Source of the DNA: Hydrogenophaga sp.
Lineage (GTDB): Bacteria > Pseudomonadota > Gammaproteobacteria > Burkholderiales > Burkholderiaceae_C
DNA: 5,998 nt
Reading direction: 5' to 3'
Assembly (NCBI GenBank): GCA_011390855.1
Contig: JAABRN010000542.1
Span: forward strand, 1-5,998
The translations under genes were made by a program, and so were the position numbers. Positions 1 to 5,998 of the stretch are shown in pieces. Positions within the stretch are counted from its first letter, which is position 1; the number at the start of each line of letters is the position of its first letter. A model generated the notes under the pieces. That model worked only from the letters and a program-made list of their open reading frames with translations. It was not told where the DNA came from and did no database searches.

Positions 1-4
1 AAGG

Positions 5-105
5 GAATGGGTTGAAAACAGCGCCACTCGTTGTTGCACTCCTAGGCCAGACATCCAGTCTGGCCGTCGTCGTGCGCCTAGATTGGCGCTGTTTTCAACC
101 CATTC
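5..105. repeat. 101-bp nested palindrome (possible bidirectional terminator or small mobile repeat)
   Basis: Positions 5-26 are the exact reverse complement of 84-105, giving a 22-bp perfect stem. Inside it a second perfect stem pairs 45-52 with 58-65 around a 5-base loop. The 18 bases on each side between the two stems do not pair; instead they resemble each other in direct orientation (28-44 against 67-80), and each carries a CTAG (42-45 and 78-81). The outer arms have an A-tract, then a GC-rich run, and symmetrically a GC-rich run then GTTTTC, so either strand could form a terminator-like hairpin with a short U-tract. It lies 29 bases beyond the stop codon of the minus-strand foldase-like gene, a natural place for a terminator. 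The size and symmetry also fit a REP/BIME-like or MITE-like element. No target duplication is visible and the left flank is only 4 bases long, so mobility cannot be judged. Confidence 0.7.
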
Positions 106-133
106 GCACTTGGAAAAATGGTGTGAACAGGCC

Positions 134-931
134 CTATCGCGTGAGCACGTTGTCTCCGGCTTCACCACCTTGGCGTTCGGCATCGTAACGCGCCTGGGCG
201 CGCATCGCCTTGATTTCCATCGGTGCGTCGGGCACCGGGTCTTCGCGCATGAGCTCCAGGAGCCGCCTGGCCACGGCATCCTCTTCCCCATACATGCGCT
301 GGGCTGCCTCCCGACCAAAGTAGGACTCACGCAAAGCCTGCAAGCCAGCCAGCTCGGCCAGGCCTTCCTCGGGCACCAGCGGCGCCCGGCCTGGTGGGTA
401 GGTGCTCTTCTGTGCATCCACATAGCCCACGTACTGTCCAACGAATTCGCGCGCGGCAGCAGCGGCTTCTGGCGGCAGCCCTTGAACGTGCGTTTCCAGT
501 GCGGTGTGCATCTGCTCGGCCGCTGTCAGCGCCACCAGCGACTCCACGCCCAGGCGGGTCCGCTCGTCCAGCGCCAGTTGGCCTGCGGCATCCAGCTGGA
601 ACAGGCCGGGGCTTGCCACCGGTGACGCTGGTGGGGCGGGTGCAGGTGCTTCTGCCACCGGTTGAGCCACCACCTGAGGCGCCTCGTGGGTGCCCAGGCT
701 GGGGTGGCTCCACCAGCGCAACGCATTCTGGTCGTCAGATTCGGCAGCGGCGGAGGTGTTGACCGCTGGGCCGGCGTGGTCGCGCAGCCCCAAGGCCCAG
801 AACGCAGCCGCCACAGCGACGACCACCGCCACACCCCACAGTGCCGGGCTGCGCCACTTGGACGGGCGCCGTTCAGACAACTGGTGCCCGTGGCCAAGCA
901 GGGTCTTCAGGCGATGGTCATCGAAGTGCAT
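134..931 (-). CDS. Lipase chaperone (foldase)-like, membrane-anchored periplasmic protein
   Basis: A 265-residue protein. Residues 1-29 are basic and cytoplasmic-looking, residues 30-48 form one membrane segment, and a Pro/Ala-rich linker follows at about 84-108. This is the layout of lipase-specific foldases (Lif/LifO), which stay anchored in the inner membrane and fold a secreted hydrolase in the periplasm. Within the helical domain, GQLALDERTR (117-126) matches the stretch that precedes the Lif signature RxxFDYxLSAxGE, but the signature itself is degenerate (RLGVESLVAL, 126-135). Near the end, LRESYFGREAAQRMYGEED (200-218) fits the conserved late Lif segment (L-R-x-x-x-F/L-G-x-x-A-x-x-L/M-F/Y-G-E-E). 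It is shorter than typical Lif proteins, which are about 340 residues. GGGAG lies 5 bases before the ATG. It starts 12 bases after the stop of the upstream PETase-like gene, so the two are probably co-transcribed and its client is probably that hydrolase. The family call rests on short motifs, so a generic helical membrane protein remains possible. Confidence 0.6.
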   Translation of the reverse strand: MHFDDHRLKTLLGHGHQLSERRPSKWRSPALWGVAVVVAVAAAFWALGLRDHAGPAVNTSAAAESDDQNALRWWSHPSLGTHEAPQVVAQPVAEAPAPAPPASPVASPGLFQLDAAGQLALDERTRLGVESLVALTAAEQMHTALETHVQGLPPEAAAAAREFVGQYVGYVDAQKSTYPPGRAPLVPEEGLAELAGLQALRESYFGREAAQRMYGEEDAVARRLLELMREDPVPDAPMEIKAMRAQARYDAERQGGEAGDNVLTR

Positions 932-943
932 GGCGGCTCCCGG

Positions 944-1813
944 TCAATAGGGGCAGTTGTCTTCGTAGCGGTCAAACACCGTGCGGGTGGCGTAGCTGTC
1001 GTGAGGAGCGCCGCACAGAAAGGGCGAGTAGCGGGTGTCGCTGTCCACAAAGCGCTTCATCCAGGTCACGGCATAGCGACCGATGGGGGTGTTGGTGAAA
1101 TTGGGCGTGAAGTGGCTGGCGTTGTTCAGCTCGCCGTAGGCCTTGGACACGTTGGACGACAGGCTGCTGTAGAACAGCCGCGAGTGGGTGGCGACGGACG
1201 CGATCGAGTCGCCGTCGGCACCCATGATCATGGTGGGTACGCGCACCGAGCTGTAGTTCTTGGACACGCTCCATGGGGTAAGCGGGTAGGCCGCCTTGAG
1301 AGTGGGGTTGTTCTGTGCGGCAATCAGCGCGCCACCGCCACCCATGGAGTGCCCGGCCACGGCCTGCTTGCTGGCGTCGACCCGGCTGCGCACGGTGGAG
1401 TTGGCGTTGTTGACCACGTGGTTCAGCGCGGCCATGAGCTGTGTTGCGCGGCTGGGCGGTTGGTCCAGCGTGGAATTGGTGTCGATGGTGATGACCACAA
1501 AACCGTGCGTGGCCAGGCGACGGCCCAGCCAGGCGATGCTGGACTGCCGCGCGGTGTAGCCGGGGCTGATGGCCACCACACCGTACTGCCCGGTGGCATT
1601 GGGGTAGTAGATGGTGCCGCCGCCAAAGCCGCGCGCGGCAAACGAGGAAACCGAAGACGTGCTCACCGACAGCGGACCAGCCGTGGCGTTGAGCGATGCG
1701 GAAGTGGGTGGACTGGTCTGGGCCTGTGCGGCCAAAGCCAGTGCGGCGAAGGGCAATGCAAGGGCCAGTTTGCAGGTGTTGGCGAGGCGCCGGGGGCTCG
1801 GTTGCGTGGTCAT
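944..1813 (-). CDS. Secreted PETase/cutinase-like polyester hydrolase (alpha/beta hydrolase)
   Basis: A 289-residue secreted serine esterase of the polyesterase-lipase-cutinase family, strongly resembling Ideonella PETase and Acidovorax PBS depolymerase. It has a Sec signal peptide with probable cleavage after AQA (about residue 31). GYTARQSS (85-92) supplies the oxyanion-hole Tyr86. GHSMGGGG (154-161) carries the nucleophile Ser156, and the other catalytic residues are Asp202 (GDSIA) and His234 (NASHF). Trp181 matches the PETase Trp185. Cys267 and Cys287 match the conserved C-terminal disulfide. The second PETase disulfide is absent (Ala199 and Thr236), and the loop after His234 is short. 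These traits, with His155 and Phe235 where PETase has Trp159 and Ser238, place it with type I (cutinase-like) homologues. The ATG at 1813 has AGGAG 9 bases upstream; the reading frame stays open far upstream but only as an antisense shadow of the neighbouring gene. Likely substrates are aliphatic polyesters or short-chain triglycerides, perhaps PET. Family assignment is firm; the substrate is inferred. Confidence 0.93.
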   Translation of the reverse strand: MTTQPSPRRLANTCKLALALPFAALALAAQAQTSPPTSASLNATAGPLSVSTSSVSSFAARGFGGGTIYYPNATGQYGVVAISPGYTARQSSIAWLGRRLATHGFVVITIDTNSTLDQPPSRATQLMAALNHVVNNANSTVRSRVDASKQAVAGHSMGGGGALIAAQNNPTLKAAYPLTPWSVSKNYSSVRVPTMIMGADGDSIASVATHSRLFYSSLSSNVSKAYGELNNASHFTPNFTNTPIGRYAVTWMKRFVDSDTRYSPFLCGAPHDSYATRTVFDRYEDNCPY

Positions 1814-1862
1814 GAGGCTTGTCTCCTGAGGGGTGGAAGGATGCCGACCGGGTGACGTTTGC

Positions 1863-1883
1863 TTACCGCAGCATGGGCGGTAA
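1863..1883. promoter_or_regulatory. Perfect 7-bp dyad, candidate operator for the hydrolase unit
   Basis: TTACCGC (1863-1869) and GCGGTAA (1877-1883) form a perfect inverted repeat with a 7-base spacer. It lies 49 bases before the hydrolase ATG (1813), in the leader or promoter region. The 21-bp span suits a dimeric regulator; in RNA it would form a 7-bp hairpin in the 5' leader. The binding protein is unknown. Confidence 0.4.
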
Positions 1884-1899
1884 ATCGAATGGGGGTGGG

Positions 1900-1916
1900 T
1901 CGGCGCGCCGATAGTA
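1900..1916 (-). promoter_or_regulatory. Weak -10-like hexamer with adjoining 12-bp palindrome
   Basis: Read on the minus strand, TACTAT (1916-1911) resembles a -10 box for the hydrolase unit, but no good -35 sits 16-18 bases upstream. It abuts the perfect 12-bp palindrome TCGGCGCGCCGA (1900-1911), which would overlap the transcription start if the -10 is real. GC-rich palindromes of this length do arise by chance in such DNA, so this is tentative. Confidence 0.25.
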
Positions 1917-1947
1917 GGGAACAACGTCTTGCCGCGCTTGTACTGGT

Positions 1948-1976
1948 TTGACATGGCTGTCATGCAGGTTCTCTGA
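1948..1976 (+). promoter_or_regulatory. Candidate promoter for the phosphotransferase/kinase gene: TTGACA within a dyad
   Basis: A perfect TTGACA -35 hexamer lies at 1948-1953. The base stretch 17-18 positions downstream (1971-1977) is a poor -10 match, so the promoter may need help. The hexamer overlaps the dyad TGACA-TGGC-TGTCA (1949-1962), which could be an operator controlling either divergent gene. It sits about 140 bases before the chosen start at 2090. Confidence 0.3.
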
Positions 1977-2089
1977 CACTGCAAACACGCCTGGTTGCGG
2001 CTTTGGACAGCGCGAAATACCGGGTGCTTTGCAGGCCGACTGACAAAGGTCATGCCATTCATGGCCTCGGCTCCCGTACAGTGGTCTAC

Positions 2090-3694
2090 ATGGCCTCCTC
2101 CGACAACTTCCCCCCACTGATCACCGCCCTGCTGAATCCAGCCAGCTTTGCCCACCCGGTGGAAACCGTGGAACTGATGGAAACCCACGGCGCCTGGGTG
2201 CTGCTGGCCGGCGAATTCGCCTACAAGATCAAGAAGCCGGTGCGCTTTCCATTCATGGACTTCAGCACCCTGGCCCTGCGCCGCAAGGCCTGCGAGACCG
2301 AGGTACGGGTGAACCGGCGCTTCCAGAACCTGGACCGGCCAGCCACGCGCCTCTACCTGGGCGTACTGGCCATCGTGGGTACGCCTGAGCAGCCGCTCTG
2401 GTGTGAGCCGGGCGAGGTAGAGGCGGGGCAGGCCATCGAGTTTGCTGTGCAGATGCGCCGCTTTGACGAGGCGTCCCGGCTGGACCACCTGTGCGCGCGC
2501 GGTGCGCTGACAAACGAGCACATGGCCGGGTTGGCGTGGCGCATGGCGGTGTTCCAGGCCCGAGCCGCAGTGGCCGACAACAGTCAACCCTGGGGCCACC
2601 CGACCGCAGCCATGCGCTGGCCGCGCGACAACTTCGACACCTTGCGCAAGATTCTGACCGACCCCGCCGATGCTGCACTGGTGCGTGAGCTGAGCGACTG
2701 GACCGAGCAGCGCTACAACGCCATTGAACCGCTGCTCTCGCGGCGCCGCCAGAAGGGCCGCGTGCGGGAGGGGCACGGTGACCTGCACCTGGCCAACCTG
2801 GTGCTGATCGACGATGAGGTGCTGCCCTTCGACGCCATCGAGTTCAACGATGATCTGCGCTGGGTCGACGTGGCCAACGACATGGCCTTTGCCTGGATGG
2901 ACCTGCTGTCCCACGCCCGCCCCGGTTTGGCCAATGTGCTGCTGAGCGCCTGGCTTGACGCAAGTGGCGATGTGTCGGCGCACACCGTGTGGACCTTCTA
3001 TGCCAGCTACCGCGCCGGTGTGCGCGCCAAGGTGGCGGCGATACGCCTGGGGCAACTGGGCGGTGCCAGCGGTTCAGCCGAAGCCGCTGCGTGCCTGGCC
3101 GAAGCCAGGCGCTACCTCGTCCTGGCACGGGACATTGCCCACCCACCCGCACCGCAGCTGCTCATCACGCACGGTCTCTCGGGCAGCGGCAAAACCTGGG
3201 CCTCCAGCCGCTGGCTCGCGGCGGAGGCCAGCGGACGTGCGATCCGCCTGCGCTCAGACGTGGAGCGCAAGCGACTGCATGGCATGAGCGCGCTCGCGAC
3301 CAGCGGCTCCGGGCTGAACAGCGGGCTGTACACCCCAAAGTCGAATGGGGACACCTACGCGTCGCTGCTGTCGCGCGCCCGCTTGCTGCTGGCAGACGGT
3401 TGGTCGGTGCTGGTGGATGCGGCGTTTCTGCGCGCAGCCGAGCGCGCTGAATTTGCAACGCTGGCCCAGGGCGCTGGCGTGCCCTTCCACATCCTGGCCT
3501 GTGAGGCGCCGGTGGAGGTGCTGCGCGAACGCATCACCGCTCGCCAGGCGCGCGGAGCCGATGCCTCAGAGGCCACGGTGGAAGTGCTGGAGAAACAGCT
3601 GGGATGGCTGGAGCCGTTGACTGCGCCCGAACGCGAGTCCACTGTGAGGCCAGAAGCATTCGACCCGACCGTTTCGGCAGCGGTCGCACGCTAG
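2090..3694 (+). CDS. Bifunctional phosphotransferase-like / P-loop kinase-like protein
   Basis: A 534-residue two-domain protein of unknown substrate, of the type annotated as 'bifunctional aminoglycoside phosphotransferase/ATP-binding protein' (APH-like domain fused to an AAA/zeta-toxin-like kinase). The N-terminal half (about 1-345) has the ATP-binding lysine region AYKIKKPV (44-51), the catalytic loop HGDLHLAN (229-236) and the metal-binding FDAIEFND stretch (247-254). The C-terminal half (about 355-534) has the Walker A motif GLSGSGKT (362-369), SDVERKRL (389-396) and a hydrophobic strand LVDAAF (441-446), as in small-molecule or nucleotide kinases. Met at 2090 is preferred because family members start just before the L(I)xALLxP..(Y/F)xHPV segment, seen here at residues 10-24. 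The frame stays open upstream to a TTG near 2003, and a GTG lies at 2081. No clear Shine-Dalgarno precedes any of these, so the start is uncertain. Aminoglycoside resistance should not be assumed. It is transcribed away from the hydrolase unit. Confidence 0.88.
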   Translation: MASSDNFPPLITALLNPASFAHPVETVELMETHGAWVLLAGEFAYKIKKPVRFPFMDFSTLALRRKACETEVRVNRRFQNLDRPATRLYLGVLAIVGTPEQPLWCEPGEVEAGQAIEFAVQMRRFDEASRLDHLCARGALTNEHMAGLAWRMAVFQARAAVADNSQPWGHPTAAMRWPRDNFDTLRKILTDPADAALVRELSDWTEQRYNAIEPLLSRRRQKGRVREGHGDLHLANLVLIDDEVLPFDAIEFNDDLRWVDVANDMAFAWMDLLSHARPGLANVLLSAWLDASGDVSAHTVWTFYASYRAGVRAKVAAIRLGQLGGASGSAEAAACLAEARRYLVLARDIAHPPAPQLLITHGLSGSGKTWASSRWLAAEASGRAIRLRSDVERKRLHGMSALATSGSGLNSGLYTPKSNGDTYASLLSRARLLLADGWSVLVDAAFLRAAERAEFATLAQGAGVPFHILACEAPVEVLRERITARQARGADASEATVEVLEKQLGWLEPLTAPERESTVRPEAFDPTVSAAVAR

Positions 3695-3746
3695 CGCCTG
3701 TTGCACGTCAAGCTGCCATCCCGTATTTCCAAGCCTTCCCTCCAAG

Positions 3747-4634
3747 ATGAACGAATCCATAGACTTGGGTACCTTGCGCGTGGTGATCGCCGCCGCAGAT
3801 CTGGGCTCGATCAGCGCGGCCAGCGAACGGCTTCAACTGGCCGTGGCGGCCGCCAGTTCGCGCATCACCGGCCTTGAGGAAGCGCTGGGATTCCGCATCT
3901 TTGAACGATCGTCGCGCGGCGTGAAGTTGACACCAGCGGGCCAGATGCTGGTGCAGCGCAGTCGCGCGCTGCTGACCGACGCCGACCGCCTGGCACAGCA
4001 CCTGCAGGGCTACAGCCAGGGCATGCAGGGCCAGGTGCGCGTGCTGGCGAACACGTCGGCATTGCTGGAAGTGATGCCGCGGCGTCTGGCGCATTTCATG
4101 GCGGCACACCCGTTGATCCACATCGACCTGGAAGAGCGCGGCAGCCCGGAAATTCCGCTGGCGCTGATCGAGGGGCGGGCCGATTTCGGGGTGGTGGATC
4201 TGCCGGTGCCGCCCGCGGGCCTGAAGTTCTCGCCGTTCTTTTCCGACACGCTGGTGCTGCTGACACCCCGCACGCATCGGCTGGCCAGCCGCAAGCGCTT
4301 GCGGCTGGCAGAGGCACTGGATGAGCCCTTCATCACGCTCTCTGACGGCACGGCCCTGTCGAACCGGCTCACGACCTCCGCGGCCAGCGCAGGGCAACCG
4401 CTGAATGTGCGCATGCGCATGCGCGGGTTCGATGCCGTGTGCCGCATGGTGGCGGCCGGTCTGGGCGTGGGCGTGCTGCCGCTTGAAGCGGTGGCTCCGC
4501 AACTGGCGCATCTGCCACTGACGGCGGTGCCGCTGACCGACCCATGGGCCAGGCGCACCCATCACATCGCCACCCGAACCGACGCGCCGCTGGCGCCGGC
4601 AGCGGCCACTCTGGTACGCGCCCTTTTGGGCTGA
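3747..4634 (+). CDS. LysR-family transcriptional regulator
   Basis: A 295-residue protein of standard LysR length. The N-terminal winged helix-turn-helix spans about residues 7-66, with the recognisable SISAASERLQ (21-30), SSRITGLEEALGFRIFER (37-54) and LTPAG (61-65) segments. A linker helix follows, and then an effector-binding domain (about 90-295) with the usual ADFGVVDLP and GLGVGVLP signatures. It starts 52 bases after the stop of the kinase gene and has only a weak ribosome binding site (CCAAG just before the ATG). It lies 139 bases upstream of, and in the same direction as, the enolase-superfamily gene. The usual LysR arrangement is divergent, but co-directional pairs occur. A dyad in the gap suggests that it activates the downstream unit. 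The ligand is unknown, presumably a substrate or product of that pathway. Confidence 0.95.
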   Translation: MNESIDLGTLRVVIAAADLGSISAASERLQLAVAAASSRITGLEEALGFRIFERSSRGVKLTPAGQMLVQRSRALLTDADRLAQHLQGYSQGMQGQVRVLANTSALLEVMPRRLAHFMAAHPLIHIDLEERGSPEIPLALIEGRADFGVVDLPVPPAGLKFSPFFSDTLVLLTPRTHRLASRKRLRLAEALDEPFITLSDGTALSNRLTTSAASAGQPLNVRMRMRGFDAVCRMVAAGLGVGVLPLEAVAPQLAHLPLTAVPLTDPWARRTHHIATRTDAPLAPAAATLVRALLG

Positions 4635-4650
4635 TTCACCCGTTTCCAAG

Positions 4651-4671
4651 GCTTTCGCGTTTCGCGAAAGC
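4651..4671. promoter_or_regulatory. Candidate LysR-type binding site (T-N11-A dyad)
   Basis: GCTTTCGCG (4651-4659), a TTT spacer and CGCGAAAGC (4663-4671) form a perfect 9-bp inverted repeat. It contains the LysR consensus T-N11-A (T4655 to A4667) centred at 4661. If the promoter proposed below is right, with a start near 4726, the centre falls near -65, where LysR recognition sites usually lie. There is no following T-run, which argues against a terminator for the regulator gene. Confidence 0.5.
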
Positions 4672-4673
4672 GG

Positions 4674-4701
4674 CGTTTGCCGCACACCGTTGCGGCGAAC
4701 G
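4674..4701. promoter_or_regulatory. Second dyad, possible LysR activation site or RNA hairpin
   Basis: Positions 4674-4684 and 4691-4701 form an 11-bp inverted repeat with one mismatch (4678 against 4697, a possible G-U pair in RNA) around a 6-base loop. It is centred at about 4687, near -38 of the suggested start, and overlaps the weak -35. This fits the promoter-proximal activation site of LysR systems, but it could also be a transcribed hairpin after the regulator gene. Confidence 0.35.
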
Positions 4702-4719
4702 CGCAGCCGTTCATACACT
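4690..4719 (+). promoter_or_regulatory. Candidate weak promoter of the enolase-superfamily gene
   Basis: TTGCGG (4690-4695) and TACACT (4714-4719) are separated by 18 bases. Three and four of the six positions match the sigma-70 consensus. A weak promoter next to an activator dyad is what an activator-dependent promoter would look like. Transcription would start near 4726, leaving a leader of about 48 bases. Confidence 0.35.
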
Positions 4720-4773
4720 GGACTCAAGCCCCACAAAAACACGCGTTGCCGCCTTGGCGACGCAGGAGAAAGC

Positions 4774-5928
4774 ATGAGAATCACACGCGTCAGCGCCACG
4801 CCGCTGAACCTGCCAGTCGAGGTCAAGTCCCCGAGCCGGATACAAACCACCAGCCTGTCGGTCTGCCTTGTCACCATCGAGACCGACACCGGCCTCATCG
4901 GCACTGGCATGACCGCCATCACCGAGGAAGAGGTGGTTGGCAGCATCGTCAATGACATTGCTGCTCACCATCTGGTCGGCATGGACCCGATGCGCCACGA
5001 ACTGATCTGGGAACGCCTGTACTGGCTGCTCACGCCGCGCGGGCAGTCGGGCTACGCCTGCCACGCCATGGCCGCCATCGACCTGGCATTGTGGGACATC
5101 AAAGGCAAGGCGCTTGAGCAGCCCTGCTGGCGCCTGCTGGGTGGTGCGCGATCCGAAGTGCCGGTGTATGCCACCTTCGGTTTTGCGTTCTTCGACCGGG
5201 ACGAACTGGCCGCAGCGGCAAGTGAGTGGGTGGAACGCGGGTTCTCGCGGCTGAAGATGACGGTGGGCCACCACGCGCTACAGCGACGCGACGAACCCCG
5301 GCCGCTGGACCAGGTGATTGCGGAAGACGTGCAACGCATTCGTGCCGTGCGCGAAGCCGTGGGGCCGGACGTGCAGATCTACATCGATGCCAACTGCAGC
5401 CTCGACTACTTTCACGCCCTCGCTCTGGCGAAGAAGGTGGAGGCATACGACATCAGCTTCTTCGAAGAGCCCGTGACACAGAACGACATTCCGAATCTGG
5501 CCCGGCTCAGGGCCAAGACGTCCATCCCGCTGGCGGCCGGACAGAACGAAGGCCTGGCGTCGCGCTTCCGCGACATGCTGGTGGCACAGGCGGTGGATGT
5601 GGTGCAACCCAACGCCTGCATCAGCGGCGGCTTCACCCAGTGCGGGCGCATTGCCGGCATGGCTGCGGCGTTCAACACGCGATTCGCCAACGGCGGGGCA
5701 TGGCCCCACCACAACATGCACCTGCACGCCGGCCTGGCCAATGGCTCGCTTGTGGAATACCACTCTGTTGCCGTGCAGTGCTGCGAATTGGTGTTCGACG
5801 ACCTGCCCAAGCCGGAGCGTGGCGTGCTGCGGCTGCCAGAAACACCTGGCCTGGGTTTCAACCCCAACCCCGAGCGCCTGGCCGAACTGGCCAGACGACC
5901 TGGTTCGCGAGGTGCTGGCAAAGCCTGA
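4774..5928 (+). CDS. Mandelate racemase/muconate lactonizing enzyme family protein (enolase superfamily) with altered active site
   Basis: A 384-residue protein, normal length for the family. The capping domain covers about 1-125 and 355-384 and the TIM barrel about 130-350. Recognisable sites are LKMTVG (160-165, end of barrel strand 2), DAN (205-207, first metal ligand Asp205), EEP (231-233, second ligand Glu231), AAGQNE (254-259), QPNACISGG (278-286) and NGGAWPHHN (306-314, His312/His313). Against mandelate racemase, the second Lys of KxK is Thr163, the third metal ligand Glu is Gln257 and the Asp of the His-Asp dyad is Asn280, so the chemistry is not predictable from the family. Family members abstract a proton alpha to a carboxylate (racemases, sugar-acid dehydratases, cycloisomerases). 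The ATG at 4774 has AGGAGA 4 bases upstream; the open frame back to 4690 lacks such a site. It follows a LysR gene and probably begins a catabolic operon that continues past the window. Confidence 0.92.
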   Translation: MRITRVSATPLNLPVEVKSPSRIQTTSLSVCLVTIETDTGLIGTGMTAITEEEVVGSIVNDIAAHHLVGMDPMRHELIWERLYWLLTPRGQSGYACHAMAAIDLALWDIKGKALEQPCWRLLGGARSEVPVYATFGFAFFDRDELAAAASEWVERGFSRLKMTVGHHALQRRDEPRPLDQVIAEDVQRIRAVREAVGPDVQIYIDANCSLDYFHALALAKKVEAYDISFFEEPVTQNDIPNLARLRAKTSIPLAAGQNEGLASRFRDMLVAQAVDVVQPNACISGGFTQCGRIAGMAAAFNTRFANGGAWPHHNMHLHAGLANGSLVEYHSVAVQCCELVFDDLPKPERGVLRLPETPGLGFNPNPERLAELARRPGSRGAGKA

Positions 5929-5998
5929 CCGAGCACAAGCGCAATCACACGAGACGAGACGAAACGAGGCAAGACATGACACAACACAAGGAGACAAG
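5929..5998 (+). promoter_or_regulatory. Leader with ribosome binding site of a gene starting beyond the window
   Basis: After the stop at 5928 comes a purine-rich leader that includes ACGAG-type pentamers (5949-5968, three exact and one ACGAA). A good Shine-Dalgarno AAGGAG lies at 5988-5993, 5 bases before the window ends. The same AGGAGACAAG string precedes the hydrolase gene on the other strand, so a start codon is expected at or just after 5999. An ATG at 5976 begins a frame that stays open to the end, but it precedes this site and has no site of its own. In Burkholderiales, solute-binding proteins of the Bug/TctC type often follow such enzymes, but nothing here shows that. Confidence 0.5.

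Noticed and set aside
5..105. Integron attC site
   Set aside because: The outer arms begin with GTTGAAA-type and end with TTTCAAC-type strings, the reverse of the RYYYAAC...GTTRRRY order of attC, and there is no cassette or integrase nearby.
1727..1813. Twin-arginine signal peptide on the hydrolase
   Set aside because: The N-terminus has PRR but lacks the SRRxFLK context; the segment looks like a normal Sec signal peptide.
662..1855. 397-residue plus-strand open frame opposite the hydrolase and foldase genes
   Set aside because: Composition is Gly/Val/Arg/His-rich with no motif; the minus strand holds the catalytic triad and signal peptide.
1814..3055. Long in-frame upstream extension of the hydrolase reading frame on the minus strand
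   Set aside because: It runs antisense through the well-supported phosphotransferase-like domain, is rich in His/Gln/Gly as GC-rich shadows are, and the ATG at 1813 has both a Shine-Dalgarno and a signal peptide.
2090..3694. Aminoglycoside resistance gene
   Set aside because: Only the kinase fold is shared; the two-domain architecture and the absence of other resistance or mobile genes argue against a drug-resistance role.
3708..4958. 416-residue open frame on the minus strand opposite the LysR gene
   Set aside because: Its product is a low-complexity Arg/His/Gln string with no recognisable domain, and the opposite strand encodes a clear LysR protein.
5976..5998. ATG at 5976 as the start of the downstream gene
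   Set aside because: It has no ribosome binding site, while a strong AAGGAG lies after it at 5988-5993, which fits a start just outside the window better.

Overview
The window is GC-rich, has densely packed genes on both strands, AGGAG-type ribosome binding sites and short A/C/G-rich leaders. Together with the protein types, this points to a betaproteobacterium of the order Burkholderiales (Comamonadaceae or an Ideonella/Leptothrix-like relative). That placement is an inference from style and protein resemblance, not from a marker gene.

Left part (1-1813, minus strand): a two-gene unit read right to left. The first gene encodes a secreted serine hydrolase that closely resembles the Ideonella sakaiensis PETase / Acidovorax polyesterase / bacterial cutinase group. 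Twelve bases later comes a membrane-anchored periplasmic protein with the features of a divergent, short lipase-specific foldase (Lif/LifO). A 101-bp nested palindrome lies 29 bases beyond the end of the unit and could act as its terminator or be a small mobile repeat.

Middle (1814-2089): a divergent intergenic region with three short dyads and one perfect TTGACA hexamer. It separates the hydrolase unit from a plus-strand gene (2090-3694) encoding a two-domain protein, with an aminoglycoside-phosphotransferase-like N-terminal half and a P-loop kinase C-terminal half.

Right part (3747-5998, plus strand): a LysR-family regulator, then a 139-base regulatory gap holding a good T-N11-A dyad, then an enolase-superfamily (mandelate racemase/muconate lactonizing enzyme type) gene. 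This enzyme differs from the family template at three key positions: the second Lys of KxK, the third metal-ligand Glu and the Asp of the His-Asp dyad. A ribosome binding site at the very end suggests that another gene of the same unit starts just outside the window. The regulator probably controls this catabolic-looking unit in response to an unknown carboxylate or sugar-acid-like ligand.

The observations most worth following are the pairing of a PETase-like hydrolase with a foldase-like partner, the cutinase-type substitutions in its substrate site, and the altered active site of the enolase-superfamily protein. No tRNA, rRNA, CRISPR array or transposase gene was seen.
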